A stretch of 64,000 nt of DNA from an uncultured Alphaproteobacteria bacterium (GTDB taxonomy: Bacteria; Pseudomonadota; Alphaproteobacteria; RF32; CAG-239), in contig CAKQSV010000001.1 of assembly GCA_934273635.1 (NCBI GenBank), positions 236,147-300,146 of the forward strand, written 5' to 3'. The notes below the pieces were generated by a model. That model did not search any database, was not told the DNA's origin, and saw only the letters and a program-made list of their open reading frames with translations. The translations under genes were made by a program, and so were the position numbers. Shown here piece after piece: positions 35,215-44,732 of the stretch (position 1 is its first letter; each line of letters opens with the position of its first letter).

Positions 35215-36073
35215 TGCGGTCTCCTTCAAATAACAGTTCTTTTTGGGTATAGCAGTAGTTGGTGCACAGTGCGGTGAAAATCACCACCAAAACATCATAT
35301 TCATATTCAGCCATTATGGCAGTGCCGACACCATAGTCGTTTAAACCCTGAATAACACCATAGTATTGCAGAAATACAAATAATGCAAGAAATACAATCA
35401 TGGCAACGCTCAAGAGCAATTTGAGCATATTGCCCGAGGTATTCTTCCACACGGTTTTGAGCGGGGGAATTTTCTCTCCGGCAAAGCAAAAACCCAAAAC
35501 CGAATAAAAGCGCACGGCGAGCAACGGCAACAAAAACACCCATGCCACCGAGGTGAAAAACGCCAATTCAATGCGCCAATCGGGGTTGGGCACGCGGAAC
35601 ATCAGTATCAGAAGGGCAAAAGCCGGCAGTATGTTAATAATCATAAACAGAGCCGCCACGCCGATGCTTTTGATGGTTTGACCGTCGAAATGCAGCAGAT
35701 TTTGCTTTGTTGGCGTGCGTTTTTGCAGCGCGAACTCGTACCATTTGACGGCAAACAGCACAAGGATGATAAAGCGGCAAATCATATCGCCGTAAAAAGA
35801 CACAGCGTTGTCGGCGCACATTGAGGTATTGAGGTTAAGCGCGCTTTCGGTGCCGCACAAAATGCTACGGCGAAACAACAGCGAGCAGATTGATAATAGT
35901 GCCGCGGTCGGAAAAATGGCGAGCAAAAAGGTTTTCAAATTGCAAAACAACAATTTGAGCGGCTGAGAGGCTAATTTCCATGCCGGAATTTTGACCGAAG
36001 CATCTGACGACAGGCTCAAAAAAGCCAGTTTGTCGGCAGGCTGAGACGATTTTTCGTTACGTTTTTTGCTCAT
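35207..36073 (-). CDS. membrane protein (288 aa), unknown function
   Basis: A polytopic membrane protein with about six predicted helices and a 35-residue polar N-terminus (MSKKRNEKSSQPADKLAF). The GNMLK-containing helix near residue 230 is shared with the downstream paralogue. Four cysteines lie in loops near 65-125. AAAGGA precedes the ATG and overlaps the end of dnaE, so it is translated from the dnaE transcript. No function assigned; linkage to dnaE may be incidental. Confidence 0.65.
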   Translation of the reverse strand: MSKKRNEKSSQPADKLAFLSLSSDASVKIPAWKLASQPLKLLFCNLKTFLLAIFPTAALLSICSLLFRRSILCGTESALNLNTSMCADNAVSFYGDMICRFIILVLFAVKWYEFALQKRTPTKQNLLHFDGQTIKSIGVAALFMIINILPAFALLILMFRVPNPDWRIELAFFTSVAWVFLLPLLAVRFYSVLGFCFAGEKIPPLKTVWKNTSGNMLKLLLSVAMIVFLALFVFLQYYGVIQGLNDYGVGTAIMAEYEYDVLVVIFTALCTNYCYTQKELLFEGDRNE

Positions 36074-36074
36074 G

Positions 36075-39000
36075 TTATATTTCCTTTATAGTTGTGACGC
36101 CGGCTATGCTGCGTATGCGGCTTAAAAAGTTTTGGTCTGCAAAAGCAAAGCCTCCGGCAAGTTGGATGCGAACATCCCATTCTTTATTTTCGGGTATAAT
36201 GTATATCTTATTTTTGCCATTTCTATCAGAATTTAAGACTTCTTTCAACGGGGCAATGGCGCTGATGTCGTTGACCTCAATCTCTAACGCGTTGGCACTG
36301 TCGGCAATGGCTTTGTCCAACGTGTCAACACGGTTGATAAGGCAACGAGGGTTGCCTTCTTCATTTTGTTTGTCAATCGTCATGTGCACCAGAACCGGAA
36401 TGCCGGAATTTAGCACCGCCTCGTATTTGTTCAAGCCTTCGGAAAACAGCATGCCCTCAAATTTGCTCGTGGTGTCGGAAAACTCGACAAACGCATATTT
36501 GTTGCCGTTTTTGCTGATACGTTTTTGCACATTGTTGACGCAACCCGCCAACTTGGCGCAAATATTGTCGCCGACTTTGATGTTTGAGAACACTTCAACC
36601 GCGGTTTTGACGCCGAGTTTTTCCATACCTTTGCGATAGCTGTCCAACGGATGCGCCGACAAATAAAAGCCAATCGCCTCGGCTTCAATGCGCAGTTTTT
36701 CAAGTTCAGGCCAATCAGGCTTTTCGGCAAGGCGGATTTCGGCTTGCAATTCCTCGTCGCCAAACAGCGAGGTTTGGGCGCTGTTCTTCATGGCGGTGTC
36801 GGTGGAAATGTGCTGCATAATGGTGTCAAGGTTGGCAAAAATGCGCCCGCGGCTACGCTCCAAGCAGTCAAACGCTCCCGCTTTGACCAGTTGTTCCATC
36901 TGGCGGCGGTTGATTTGGCGACTGTCGGTGCGATGGATAAAGTCAGACAGACTTTTATATGGTCCGTGCGCCTCACGCTCGGCGACAATGCTCTGCATAT
37001 TGGTGGCGCCCACGCCTTTGATCGCGCCCAAAGCATAGCGGATGTTGCCGCCCTCAACGCAGAAGTCTGCGCCCGATTTGTTAATGTCCGGTTTTAAGAC
37101 CTCAAAACCGAGGTTTTTGCACTCTTCCTTAAAAAACAGCAACTTGTCGGTGTTGGTAATATCAAGCGACATAATCGCGCACATAAATTCGACCGGATAG
37201 TGGGCTTTGAGATAAGCCGTGCGGTAGGAAATCAGCGAATAAGCCGCGGCGTGTGATTTGTTAAAACCATAAGACGCAAATTTTTCCATCTGGTCAAAGA
37301 TGGCGGTGGCGGTGGCTTCTTCAATGCCGTTTTTGATTGCCCCTTCGGTAAACATTTTGCGCTGTTTGGGGATTTCATCGCGCATTTTTTTACCCATAAC
37401 CTTACGCAATTTATCGGCGCCGCCCAAGGTATAGCCACCCAAGACCTGCGCGATTTTCATAACCTGCTCTTGATAAATCATAATGCCGTAGGTTTCGCCG
37501 ATAATCGGGGCGAGGGCAGGGTGAAGATAGGTGATTTCTTCATCACCGTGTTTGCGGCGGATGTAGCTTGGAATATTATCCATCGGTCCGGGGCGGTAGA
37601 GCGACACAATAGCGATGAGGTCTTCAAAACGGTCGGGTTTGATTTGGCGGTGAACCTCTTTCATACCCGCCGACTCAAACTGGAAAACGGCGGCGGTGTC
37701 GCCCCGTTGCAACAGTTCATAAGTCTTGGTGTCGTCAAGCGCGATAGAATCGACATCCAAATCAATGTTGTGCGTTTTTTTTATCCAATCGACGGCGCGT
37801 TGAATTACGGTCAGCGTTTTTAAGCCCAAAAAGTCAAACTTAATCAAGCCGGTTTCTTCAACATATTTCATATCGTATTGGGTGACCGGCATATCGGCTT
37901 TGGGGTCTTTGTAAAGCGGCACCAGTTGGTCCAGAGGGCGGTCGCCGATAACCACACCGGCGGCGTGCACGCCCGATTGGCGGTACAAACCCTCAAGTTT
38001 CATGCCAATGTCAAACAGCTTGTTGACCTGCGGGTCGTTTTGGCGCATTTCTTCCAGTTCGGGCACTTGCTCCAGAGACTCTTTAAGCGTGGGGTTTTTA
38101 CCCTGTACGCCGGGGGGAATCATTTTGCTGAGTTTGTCAGCCTGCGAATAAGGCATTTGCAAAACGCGCGCCACGTCGCGGATAACGTTTTTGGCTTGCA
38201 ATTTGCCATAGGTGATGATTTGGGCAACGTGGTCAAAGCCATATTTGTTTTGCACATATTCAATGGTTTTAAAACGATTTTCCTGACAAAAGTCAACGTC
38301 AAAGTCCGGCATATTGACACGTTCGGGGTTTAGAAAACGCTCAAACAGCAAATCAAGTTTAATCGGGTCAAGGTCGGTGACCTTTAGTGTCCACGCCACA
38401 ATAGAACCCGCGCCGGAACCACGTCCGGGGCCAACCGGCACGCCGTGACCTTTTGACCAGCGGATGAAGTCCGACACGATGAGAAAGTAGCCGGGGAAGC
38501 CCATTTTTTTGATAACGCTCAGCTCATATTCCAGACGGGCGTAATATTTTTTATCAATCTCAATTTTTTGTTCAGGCGTCATACCCTCAAAATAAACGTG
38601 CGCCTGCATACGCTCTTCAAGACCTTTATAAGCCTCTTCGGTGATAAACTCGTCTTGGGTTTTGCCGTCCGGACATTCAAAAATCGGCAGCAACGGTTGC
38701 ACTTTTTTGGAAAGGTAGTTGCAGCGCTTGGCGATGGCAACGGTGTTTTGCGTGGCTTCGGGCAGGTCTTTGAACAGCTCGAGCATTTCCGCCTCGCTTT
38801 TAAGGCGGTTGTTGGGCGACTTTTTGGGGCGATTGTCGTTAGCCGCGTATTCGCCGGCGGCGATGCACATTAAAATATCATGTGCCTCATACATATCCAC
38901 GTCAAAAAAGAAAGCCTCGTTGGTGGCAACCAGCGGAATATTGTGTTTGTAAGCTAAATCAATAAACGTGTCTTCGGTCTTTTTTTCAGTCTCCAGACCA

Positions 39001-39545
39001 ATGCGGGAGATTTCCATATACAAGCGGTCGCCAAAATATTTTTTCAGCTCCAAGAGCATTTGCTCCGCCGCGGCGGTCTGATTGGCAAGCAATAGGCGTC
39101 CGATTGGTCCTTCTACGCCGCCGGTGAGCAAAATCAAGCCCTCGCTGCGACCTTCAAAGTCAGACAAGCGAATCTGCGGTTTTTCCATATTCGGACCGTC
39201 AAGGTAGGCGATTTTCATCAATTTCATAATATTGCCATAGCCTTGGGCGTTCATCACCAGCAGGATGACTTTATCAGGCTCGACCACGCGACCTTTAGAT
39301 TTGAGCGGGTCATCGGCGTCGGAATTGCGGAGGTTGAACTGACAACCGAGAATCGGCTTGACGCCTTCTTCATTGGCGTATTTGGAAAAGGCTTTGCCGC
39401 CGAACATATTGGCGGTGTCGGTAATGGCGATGGCTGCGATGCCCTTGTCTTTGCATTTGTGCATAAGCGCAGGCACCTGTATTGCGCCTTCGGAAAGCGA
39501 ATAAGCGGTGTGAACGCGCAGATGTACAAATTTGGGCTCGGCCAT
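36075..39545 (-). CDS. dnaE: DNA polymerase III, alpha subunit
   Basis: The replicative polymerase. 1156 residues from ATG 39545 (AGAGG upstream; an earlier in-frame ATG adds twelve unconserved residues). Domains in order: PHP (FVHLRVHTAYSLSEG near residue 5, AITDTANMFGG), palm with the catalytic pair PDFDVDFCQENR (near 415), GSGAGSIVAWTL, fingers with SHAAAYSLISYRTAYLKAHYP, a helix-hairpin-helix region, and a C-terminal OB fold ending in VTTIKEI. Typical DnaE1 length. Followed on the same strand by two paralogous membrane genes and divergent from murF. Confidence 0.97.
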   Translation of the reverse strand: MAEPKFVHLRVHTAYSLSEGAIQVPALMHKCKDKGIAAIAITDTANMFGGKAFSKYANEEGVKPILGCQFNLRNSDADDPLKSKGRVVEPDKVILLVMNAQGYGNIMKLMKIAYLDGPNMEKPQIRLSDFEGRSEGLILLTGGVEGPIGRLLLANQTAAAEQMLLELKKYFGDRLYMEISRIGLETEKKTEDTFIDLAYKHNIPLVATNEAFFFDVDMYEAHDILMCIAAGEYAANDNRPKKSPNNRLKSEAEMLELFKDLPEATQNTVAIAKRCNYLSKKVQPLLPIFECPDGKTQDEFITEEAYKGLEERMQAHVYFEGMTPEQKIEIDKKYYARLEYELSVIKKMGFPGYFLIVSDFIRWSKGHGVPVGPGRGSGAGSIVAWTLKVTDLDPIKLDLLFERFLNPERVNMPDFDVDFCQENRFKTIEYVQNKYGFDHVAQIITYGKLQAKNVIRDVARVLQMPYSQADKLSKMIPPGVQGKNPTLKESLEQVPELEEMRQNDPQVNKLFDIGMKLEGLYRQSGVHAAGVVIGDRPLDQLVPLYKDPKADMPVTQYDMKYVEETGLIKFDFLGLKTLTVIQRAVDWIKKTHNIDLDVDSIALDDTKTYELLQRGDTAAVFQFESAGMKEVHRQIKPDRFEDLIAIVSLYRPGPMDNIPSYIRRKHGDEEITYLHPALAPIIGETYGIMIYQEQVMKIAQVLGGYTLGGADKLRKVMGKKMRDEIPKQRKMFTEGAIKNGIEEATATAIFDQMEKFASYGFNKSHAAAYSLISYRTAYLKAHYPVEFMCAIMSLDITNTDKLLFFKEECKNLGFEVLKPDINKSGADFCVEGGNIRYALGAIKGVGATNMQSIVAEREAHGPYKSLSDFIHRTDSRQINRRQMEQLVKAGAFDCLERSRGRIFANLDTIMQHISTDTAMKNSAQTSLFGDEELQAEIRLAEKPDWPELEKLRIEAEAIGFYLSAHPLDSYRKGMEKLGVKTAVEVFSNIKVGDNICAKLAGCVNNVQKRISKNGNKYAFVEFSDTTSKFEGMLFSEGLNKYEAVLNSGIPVLVHMTIDKQNEEGNPRCLINRVDTLDKAIADSANALEIEVNDISAIAPLKEVLNSDRNGKNKIYIIPENKEWDVRIQLAGGFAFADQNFLSRIRSIAGVTTIKEI

Positions 39546-39656
39546 ATTAAAAATCCTCTTATGCGTGAGAATAATAGCCAATTATCCCTCAAGACTCAAT
39601 CAAATTTTAATATCTTTGGCGTATTTTGTGGGTATTATGAACAGAGGAAGAGCAAA

Positions 39657-41018
39657 ATGGAAAAAATATCTTCAAAAAAACTGGTGGAAATTTTGCAAAG
39701 CAAGTCGCAGCCGCTTGAGGTGACGGTCAGCGAGGTGGTGACCGACAGCCGAATCGTTAAAGCAGGCGATTTGTTTATTGCGCTTAAGGGCGATAAGTTT
39801 GATGCGCATGATTTTGTGCCGCAGGTTATGGCAAACGGCGCGGCTTTGGCAGTGGTGGAGCATTTGGTGGCGGGAGTGCCCGAAAACAAGCAGATTGTGG
39901 TTGAGTCGACTGTGCACGCGTTTGGGCAAATAGGGGCTTATAACCGCTCGTTGTTTAAAGGTAAGGTTATCGGGTTGACCGGAAGCGCCGGCAAAACCAC
40001 CACCAAAGAAGAAATTAAGTTTTTGTTGTCGCTGTTTGGCAAAACTTATGCCACGACCGGCAATCACAACAACCAAATCGGGGTGCCGCGCAGTTTGTGC
40101 GATATTGATATGAGCGCCGATTTTGCGGTGATTGAAATGGGGATGAGCGCCAAAGGCGAGATTGAGCGGTTGGTCTCTTATGTGCAGCCGGATATGGCGG
40201 TGGTGACCAATGTTTATCCGATGCATATTGAGTTTTTCCCTAACTTTGAGGCGATTGCCGAGGCTAAGGCGGAGATATTCACGGCTTTGAAACCCCATGC
40301 GCCGGCGTTGATTAATGAAGATACGAATTTTGCCAATATTTTAAGGTTGAGAGCGCAGCAACGTATGGCAAAAGTTTATGGTTTTGGCAAATATGAACTT
40401 TTTGGCGGACAGGGCGCAACCTATAAGGCTAATATTCAGGGCACGCCGGTCGAATTTTCGTTGAGTGACAATGCCGAGCATTATTTATACAACGCTTTAT
40501 GCGCGCTCAACGTGGTGGCGTTGTTGGGGCTTGATGTGAAAAAGGCCGCGGCTGAAGTCAAAAATTTTGGCGCGTTGGCAGGGCGCGGCAAGGTCTCGCG
40601 TTTGAAGTTCGGCGGCGGGTCTTTTGAGTTGGTGGACGACAGTTATTCCGGTCAGCCCGAGGCGATGAAACTGGCGATAAAATCCTTAGACAGTATGCCT
40701 TGTCAGGGCAGAAAAATCGCGGTTTTGGGCAAAATGGCCGAATTGGGCGACACCTCGGAGGCGCAACATATCGCAGTGGGCAAAGTTTTGGCTGGTACTA
40801 AAATCGACATTGTTATCGGGGTTTGTCCGGAGACTAAAAAGATTTTGGAACAGCTGAAAGACGGACGGCAGACTTTTTATTTTGAAAATAAAGACGGTTT
40901 GACCGACTTTTTGCTAAATAAATTATTGCAAAATAATGATATTGTCCTTATAAAAGGAGCAAGATATTCTTCAAAACTTTATCAGGTTGCCGATGACCTG
41001 TTAAAACAAGGAAATTAG
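39657..41018 (+). CDS. murF: UDP-MurNAc-tripeptide:D-Ala-D-Ala ligase MurF
   Basis: MurF adds D-Ala-D-Ala to the peptidoglycan precursor. 453 residues from ATG 39657, after AGAGGAAGAG; upstream in-frame codons overlap dnaE antisense and are not part of the gene. Motifs: DSRIVKAGDLFIALKG, P-loop LTGSAGKTTTKEEI (near 107), TGNHNNQIGVP, a catalytic region in VTNVYPMHIEFFPNFEAIAEAK and DDSYSGQPEAMK. It stands alone among the murein-cluster genes, which are usually together, and leads into nrdR-nusB-def. Confidence 0.93.
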   Translation: MEKISSKKLVEILQSKSQPLEVTVSEVVTDSRIVKAGDLFIALKGDKFDAHDFVPQVMANGAALAVVEHLVAGVPENKQIVVESTVHAFGQIGAYNRSLFKGKVIGLTGSAGKTTTKEEIKFLLSLFGKTYATTGNHNNQIGVPRSLCDIDMSADFAVIEMGMSAKGEIERLVSYVQPDMAVVTNVYPMHIEFFPNFEAIAEAKAEIFTALKPHAPALINEDTNFANILRLRAQQRMAKVYGFGKYELFGGQGATYKANIQGTPVEFSLSDNAEHYLYNALCALNVVALLGLDVKKAAAEVKNFGALAGRGKVSRLKFGGGSFELVDDSYSGQPEAMKLAIKSLDSMPCQGRKIAVLGKMAELGDTSEAQHIAVGKVLAGTKIDIVIGVCPETKKILEQLKDGRQTFYFENKDGLTDFLLNKLLQNNDIVLIKGARYSSKLYQVADDLLKQGN

Positions 41019-41024
41019 TGAAAA

Positions 41025-41525
41025 ATGAAATGTCCTTTTTGCGGTTGCGATGACACGCAGGTTAAAGATTCTCGCAATGCCGATGACAATACGGCTATTC
41101 GCCGCCGCCGCGAGTGTCCGGAGTGCGGGTCGAGGTTTACGACCTTTGAACGGGTGCAGTTGCGCGAGCTGATTGTGGTTAAGAAAAACGGCGACAGAGT
41201 GCCGTTTGACCGTGATAAGTTGGAAAAATCCATTTTGTTGTCGGTGCGCAAGCGTCCGGTAGACGGTGAGCGGGTGCAAAAAATCGTCAACTCAATTCAA
41301 CGGCGGTTGGAAAGTTCGGGCGAGGCGGAAATTCCCTCGGGGGAAATTGGCGAATATGTGATGGAGGCGCTGTCAAAAATCGACCACATCGCTTATATTC
41401 GTTTTGCCTCGGTTTATAAGGACTTTCGCGAAGTTAAAGATTTTGAAAATTTTGTGGAAACCATTGATAATCTGGCTAAGCCGGACGATAATAAAACCTC
41501 AGGTAAGGAATATGATGATGAATAA
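41025..41525 (+). CDS. nrdR: transcriptional repressor NrdR
   Basis: NrdR represses ribonucleotide reductase genes in response to ATP/dATP. 166 residues: a zinc ribbon (MKCPFCGCDDTQVKDSR, then ECPECGSRFTTFERVQ, four cysteines) and an ATP-cone domain (VVKKNGDRVPFDRDKLEKSI, RRLESSGEAEI). The ending is acidic. The 3' end overlaps the nusB start by 14 nt. nrdR-nusB adjacency is usual in alphaproteobacteria. The NrdR box should occur upstream of nrd genes elsewhere; none is in this window. Confidence 0.95.
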   Translation: MKCPFCGCDDTQVKDSRNADDNTAIRRRRECPECGSRFTTFERVQLRELIVVKKNGDRVPFDRDKLEKSILLSVRKRPVDGERVQKIVNSIQRRLESSGEAEIPSGEIGEYVMEALSKIDHIAYIRFASVYKDFREVKDFENFVETIDNLAKPDDNKTSGKEYDDE

Positions 41526-42003
41526 ATTTGTGTCAGAAAAAATCAGAATGCGCACCAGCGCCCGTTTGGCCGCCGTGCAGGCAACTTATATGATTGCGTA
41601 TTCGCAGCTGCCGGTTGATGAAGTTATTAAAGATTTTGTCAGCGGCGAGGTCGGGCGTTATGTGATTGCCGAGGATATGCTCAATCATGAGGAAATGGTG
41701 CCGGTGGAGCAGATGGACACGGCCTATTTTACGGCGTTGGTTAAGGGTGTTCACAGCCGCAAAGAGCAGTTGGAGCAGTCTTTGAGCGCCTATTTGAACG
41801 AGGGTTGGTCGTTTGAACGTATGGACGGCACGTTGCAAGCCTTGTTGCTGTGCGCGGTGTATGAGATTGTCAGCACTCTTGATGTGGACGTTAAAATCAT
41901 TATCAAAGAATATGTGGATTTGGCTTATGCCTTCTTTACCAAATATGAGCCGAAAATGGTTAATGCTTTGTTGGATAAAGTGGCTAAGGCCGTGCGCGAG
42001 TAA
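41512..42003 (+). CDS. nusB: transcription antitermination factor NusB
   Basis: NusB binds boxA RNA with NusE (S10) in rRNA antitermination. About 163 residues, alpha-helical, with RTSARLAAVQATYMI near the N-terminus, VKGVHSRKEQLEQ and KIIIKEYVDLAYAFF at the C-terminal side, as in the family. Three consecutive in-frame ATGs (41512, 41515, 41518) follow AAGGAA; the exact one cannot be decided. The start lies inside nrdR, consistent with translational coupling. Confidence 0.92.
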   Translation: MMMNKFVSEKIRMRTSARLAAVQATYMIAYSQLPVDEVIKDFVSGEVGRYVIAEDMLNHEEMVPVEQMDTAYFTALVKGVHSRKEQLEQSLSAYLNEGWSFERMDGTLQALLLCAVYEIVSTLDVDVKIIIKEYVDLAYAFFTKYEPKMVNALLDKVAKAVRE

Positions 42004-42019
42004 TTGAAGAGCGGAAGTT

Positions 42020-42547
42020 ATGACGGTTTTGAAGTTGTATGAATACCCCGACGCGGTGTTAAAGCAAAAATCGCAACGGGTTGAAAAGGTTGACGCGGAA
42101 GTTCAAAAGATTTTGGACGATATGTTGGAGACAATGTATGCCTCTGCCGGTGTCGGTTTGGCCGCGCCGCAAGTGGGGTTGCTGAAGCGTATAGTGGTGA
42201 TTGATGTTGAACAGGAAGAAGACGGTGATGATTATAAAGCCGGTCGTCCGCTGTTTTTGATTAATCCGGAAATCGTCTGGCGTTCGGAAGATAAAGTTTG
42301 TGGCGAAGAGGGCTGCTTGTCGGTGCCTAAACAGCGCGCAGAAGTTGAGCGTAACGCTAAAGTGCGGGTAAAATACACCGACTATAACGGTCAAGAACAA
42401 GAGATTGAGGGCGACGGTTTGCTTGCTGTTTGCCTGCAACACGAGATTGACCATTTGGATGGGATTTTATATATCGACCGTATCAGCCGTTTGAAACGCC
42501 AAATGCTGCTGAAAAAACTCAACAAGCTCAGAGAAAGCCAAAAGTAA
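42020..42547 (+). CDS. def: peptide deformylase
   Basis: Def removes the formyl group from nascent proteins. The 175 residues include the three metal-site motifs: GVGLAAPQVG (near 43-52), EGCLSVP (Cys ligand near 96) and QHEIDHLDGILYID (HExxH near 139). The start follows GAGCGGAAG. The gene ends the murF-nrdR-nusB-def run. Residues are complete, so an active enzyme is expected. Confidence 0.95.
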   Translation: MTVLKLYEYPDAVLKQKSQRVEKVDAEVQKILDDMLETMYASAGVGLAAPQVGLLKRIVVIDVEQEEDGDDYKAGRPLFLINPEIVWRSEDKVCGEEGCLSVPKQRAEVERNAKVRVKYTDYNGQEQEIEGDGLLAVCLQHEIDHLDGILYIDRISRLKRQMLLKKLNKLRESQK

Positions 42548-42603
42548 GGTTGGTGGTTTAGAGACGTTGTTGCATTATGGTTGGTTGATGTTTGTAAAAA
42601 TAT

Positions 42604-42645
42604 AAAAAAAGAGCCTCTTTCGTTTGACTGCGAAGAGGCTCTTTT
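42604..42645. terminator. bidirectional terminator
   Basis: AAAAGAGCCTCTTT, loop, AAGAGGCTCTTTT, between convergent def and typA. Confidence 0.88.
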
Positions 42646-42649
42646 GATT

Positions 42650-44470
42650 TTATTGGATGATTTCCGGTTTGGCGCGTTTGCGGGCAATCGGATCCAAAAT
42701 GCGTTTGCGCAGGCGCAAGGTTTTCGGCGTTACCTCAAGCAACTCATCTTCCTGAATATAAGACAAGGCTTGTTCCAAAGACAACTTGCGCGGCGGGATA
42801 AGGTCAATCGCCTCATCCTTACCGGCGGCGCGGATGTTGGTCAGCTGTTTAGACTTGCAGCAGTTGACTTCCAAGTCGTTGGATTTGGTGTGCTCGCCGA
42901 TAATCATACCGGTATAAACCGGCACGTTGGCGTCGATAAACATCGGACCGCGGTCTTGTAACTTCCACAACGAATAAGCAATGGCAGTGCCGTTTTCGGC
43001 TGAAATCAAAACACCGTTGCGGCGACCTGACATCTCGCCTTTGTAGGGTTCATAGTCTTTGAAAATACGGTTCATCACGCCGGTGCCGCGGGTGTCGGTC
43101 AAAAACTCGGAGTGATAACCAATCAGACCACGAGAAGGCGCAATGAAAATCAAACGAACTTTGTTGCCGAGTTGAGACGGAATCATCTCTACCAATTCGG
43201 CGCGTTTTTGTCCGAGCTTTTCAACCACGGTGCCTGAAAATTCTTCATCAACGTCAATCACAACTTCTTCAACAGGTTCCAACAAGTTGCCGTTCTCGTC
43301 TTTTTTCATCAAAACTTTCGGACGAGAAATTGACAACTCAAAGCCTTCGCGGCGCATGGTCTCAATCAAAACGCCGAGTTGCAGTTCGCCACGACCGGCA
43401 ACCTCAAACGAATCGGTGGTGTCAGTGCGAGAAATCTTTAAGGCAATGTTGCCCTCGGCCTCTTTGCAAAGTCTGTCCCAAATCATACGAGAGGTGACTT
43501 TGTCGCCTTCGCGACCGGCCAAAGGCGAGTCATTAATAGAAAAAGTCATAGACAATGTCGGCGGGTCAATCGGCTGTGCGTGGATGGCTTCGTTAACGCT
43601 GAGGTCGCACAAGGTGTCGGCCACGGTACCCTTAACCACTCCGGCAACGGCAACAATGTCTCCGGCGTGGGCTTCTTCCAAAGCCACGCGATCCAAACCG
43701 CGATAAGCCAAAATTTTGCTGATACGAACCCGCTCAAGTTCTTGTGATTTGCCGTCTAAAACCTTGACAGTGTCATTAACGCGCAATGTGCCGGACTGAA
43801 TTTTACCGGTTAGCAGACGACCGATAAACTTGTTGGCCTCTAAGGTGGTGGCAAGCATTCTGAACGGCGCGTCAGGTTCGCAGTTTGGTTCGGGAACATA
43901 AGATAAAATCAGCTCAAACAGCGGGGTTAAATCTTTCTTTTCATCGGTCATTTCTTTAACCGCCCAACCGTTACGACCGGAAGCATAAAGAACCGGAAAG
44001 TCCAGTTGCTCGTCATTGGCGTTCAGGCTGACAAACAGGTCGAAAATCTCGTCCAAAACCTCGTCAACGCGGGCGTCGGCTTTGTCGGCTTTGTTAATGA
44101 CAACAATCGGTTTGAGACCGATTTTGAGGGCTTTACCCAACACAAATTTGGTTTGCGGCATCGGACCTTCGGCAGAGTCTACTAACAGCACAACGCCGTC
44201 AACCATTGACAAAATGCGTTCAACCTCACCGCCAAAGTCGGCGTGTCCCGGTGTGTCTACAATATTGATATGTGTGCCTTTCCAGTTGACGGAAGTGCAT
44301 TTTGACAGAATCGTAATACCTCTTTCTCTTTCAAGGTCGTTGCTGTCCATAACGCATTCGGCAACCTTTTGGTTGTCTCTGAAAGTGCCGCTCTGGCGCA
44401 ACAGTCCGTCAACAAGCGTGGTTTTGCCATGGTCGACGTGAGCGATAATGGCGATGTTTCTCATATTCAT
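42650..44470 (-). CDS. typA: ribosome-associated GTPase TypA/BipA
   Basis: TypA is a translational GTPase that acts on ribosomes under stress and in assembly. 606 residues with IIAHVDHGKTTLVDGLL (G1), DTPGHADFGGEV (G3), NKADK (G4), a domain II beta-barrel, and the TypA-specific C-terminal domain (GVLISAENGTAIAYSLWKLQ). Starts at ATG 44470, or the second ATG two codons on. The ribosome-binding AGGAAAG lies at the edge of palindrome B (44481-44577), so that element is transcribed as its 5' untranslated region if the promoter is upstream. Confidence 0.96.
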   Translation of the reverse strand: MNMRNIAIIAHVDHGKTTLVDGLLRQSGTFRDNQKVAECVMDSNDLERERGITILSKCTSVNWKGTHINIVDTPGHADFGGEVERILSMVDGVVLLVDSAEGPMPQTKFVLGKALKIGLKPIVVINKADKADARVDEVLDEIFDLFVSLNANDEQLDFPVLYASGRNGWAVKEMTDEKKDLTPLFELILSYVPEPNCEPDAPFRMLATTLEANKFIGRLLTGKIQSGTLRVNDTVKVLDGKSQELERVRISKILAYRGLDRVALEEAHAGDIVAVAGVVKGTVADTLCDLSVNEAIHAQPIDPPTLSMTFSINDSPLAGREGDKVTSRMIWDRLCKEAEGNIALKISRTDTTDSFEVAGRGELQLGVLIETMRREGFELSISRPKVLMKKDENGNLLEPVEEVVIDVDEEFSGTVVEKLGQKRAELVEMIPSQLGNKVRLIFIAPSRGLIGYHSEFLTDTRGTGVMNRIFKDYEPYKGEMSGRRNGVLISAENGTAIAYSLWKLQDRGPMFIDANVPVYTGMIIGEHTKSNDLEVNCCKSKQLTNIRAAGKDEAIDLIPPRKLSLEQALSYIQEDELLEVTPKTLRLRKRILDPIARKRAKPEIIQ

Positions 44471-44480
44471 CTTTGTTTTT

Positions 44481-44577
44481 CTTTCCTAAATAGCCATCAT
44501 GCTAGGAATTTTTTCGCTAGCGTAGCTAATTGTACGCGGCGCTCAAAAATCCCTTCGCAGCATAGCTATTTATGAAA
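44481..44577. repeat. large imperfect palindrome, copy B, in front of typA
   Basis: Arms CTTTCCTAAATAGCCAT... and ...ATAGCTATTTATGAAAG are imperfect reverse complements around TAATT. The central ...GTAGC/GTACGC and the right arm GCTCAAAAATCCCTTCGCAG match copies A and C at CTTCG[CT]A and CAAAA. It runs into the typA ribosome-binding site. Confidence 0.75.
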
Positions 44578-44697
44578 GAAAACGTTTGGGAGTTTGAGTG
44601 TCGTCGCTCGTGATTAATAAAATTCGCCTTACAATACCAACTTGGTTTTAAATATCAAGACTTTATCGCAAAAAAAATGCAAAAAAGATAAATAGTA

Positions 44698-44726
44698 TTG
44701 ATTATTTTGTGTGTGCCTTTTATAAT
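44698..44726 (+). promoter_or_regulatory. sigma-70-type promoter for the 44.7-45.0 kb RNA
   Basis: TTGATT at 44698-44703, a 17-bp spacer and a perfect TATAAT at 44721-44726. Predicted start near 44733. Confidence 0.7.
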
Positions 44727-44732
44727 TTACGC

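Noticed and set aside
39243..39656. Long N-terminal extension of murF
   Set aside because: This open stretch lies antisense to dnaE; the ribosome site and conserved start are at 39657.
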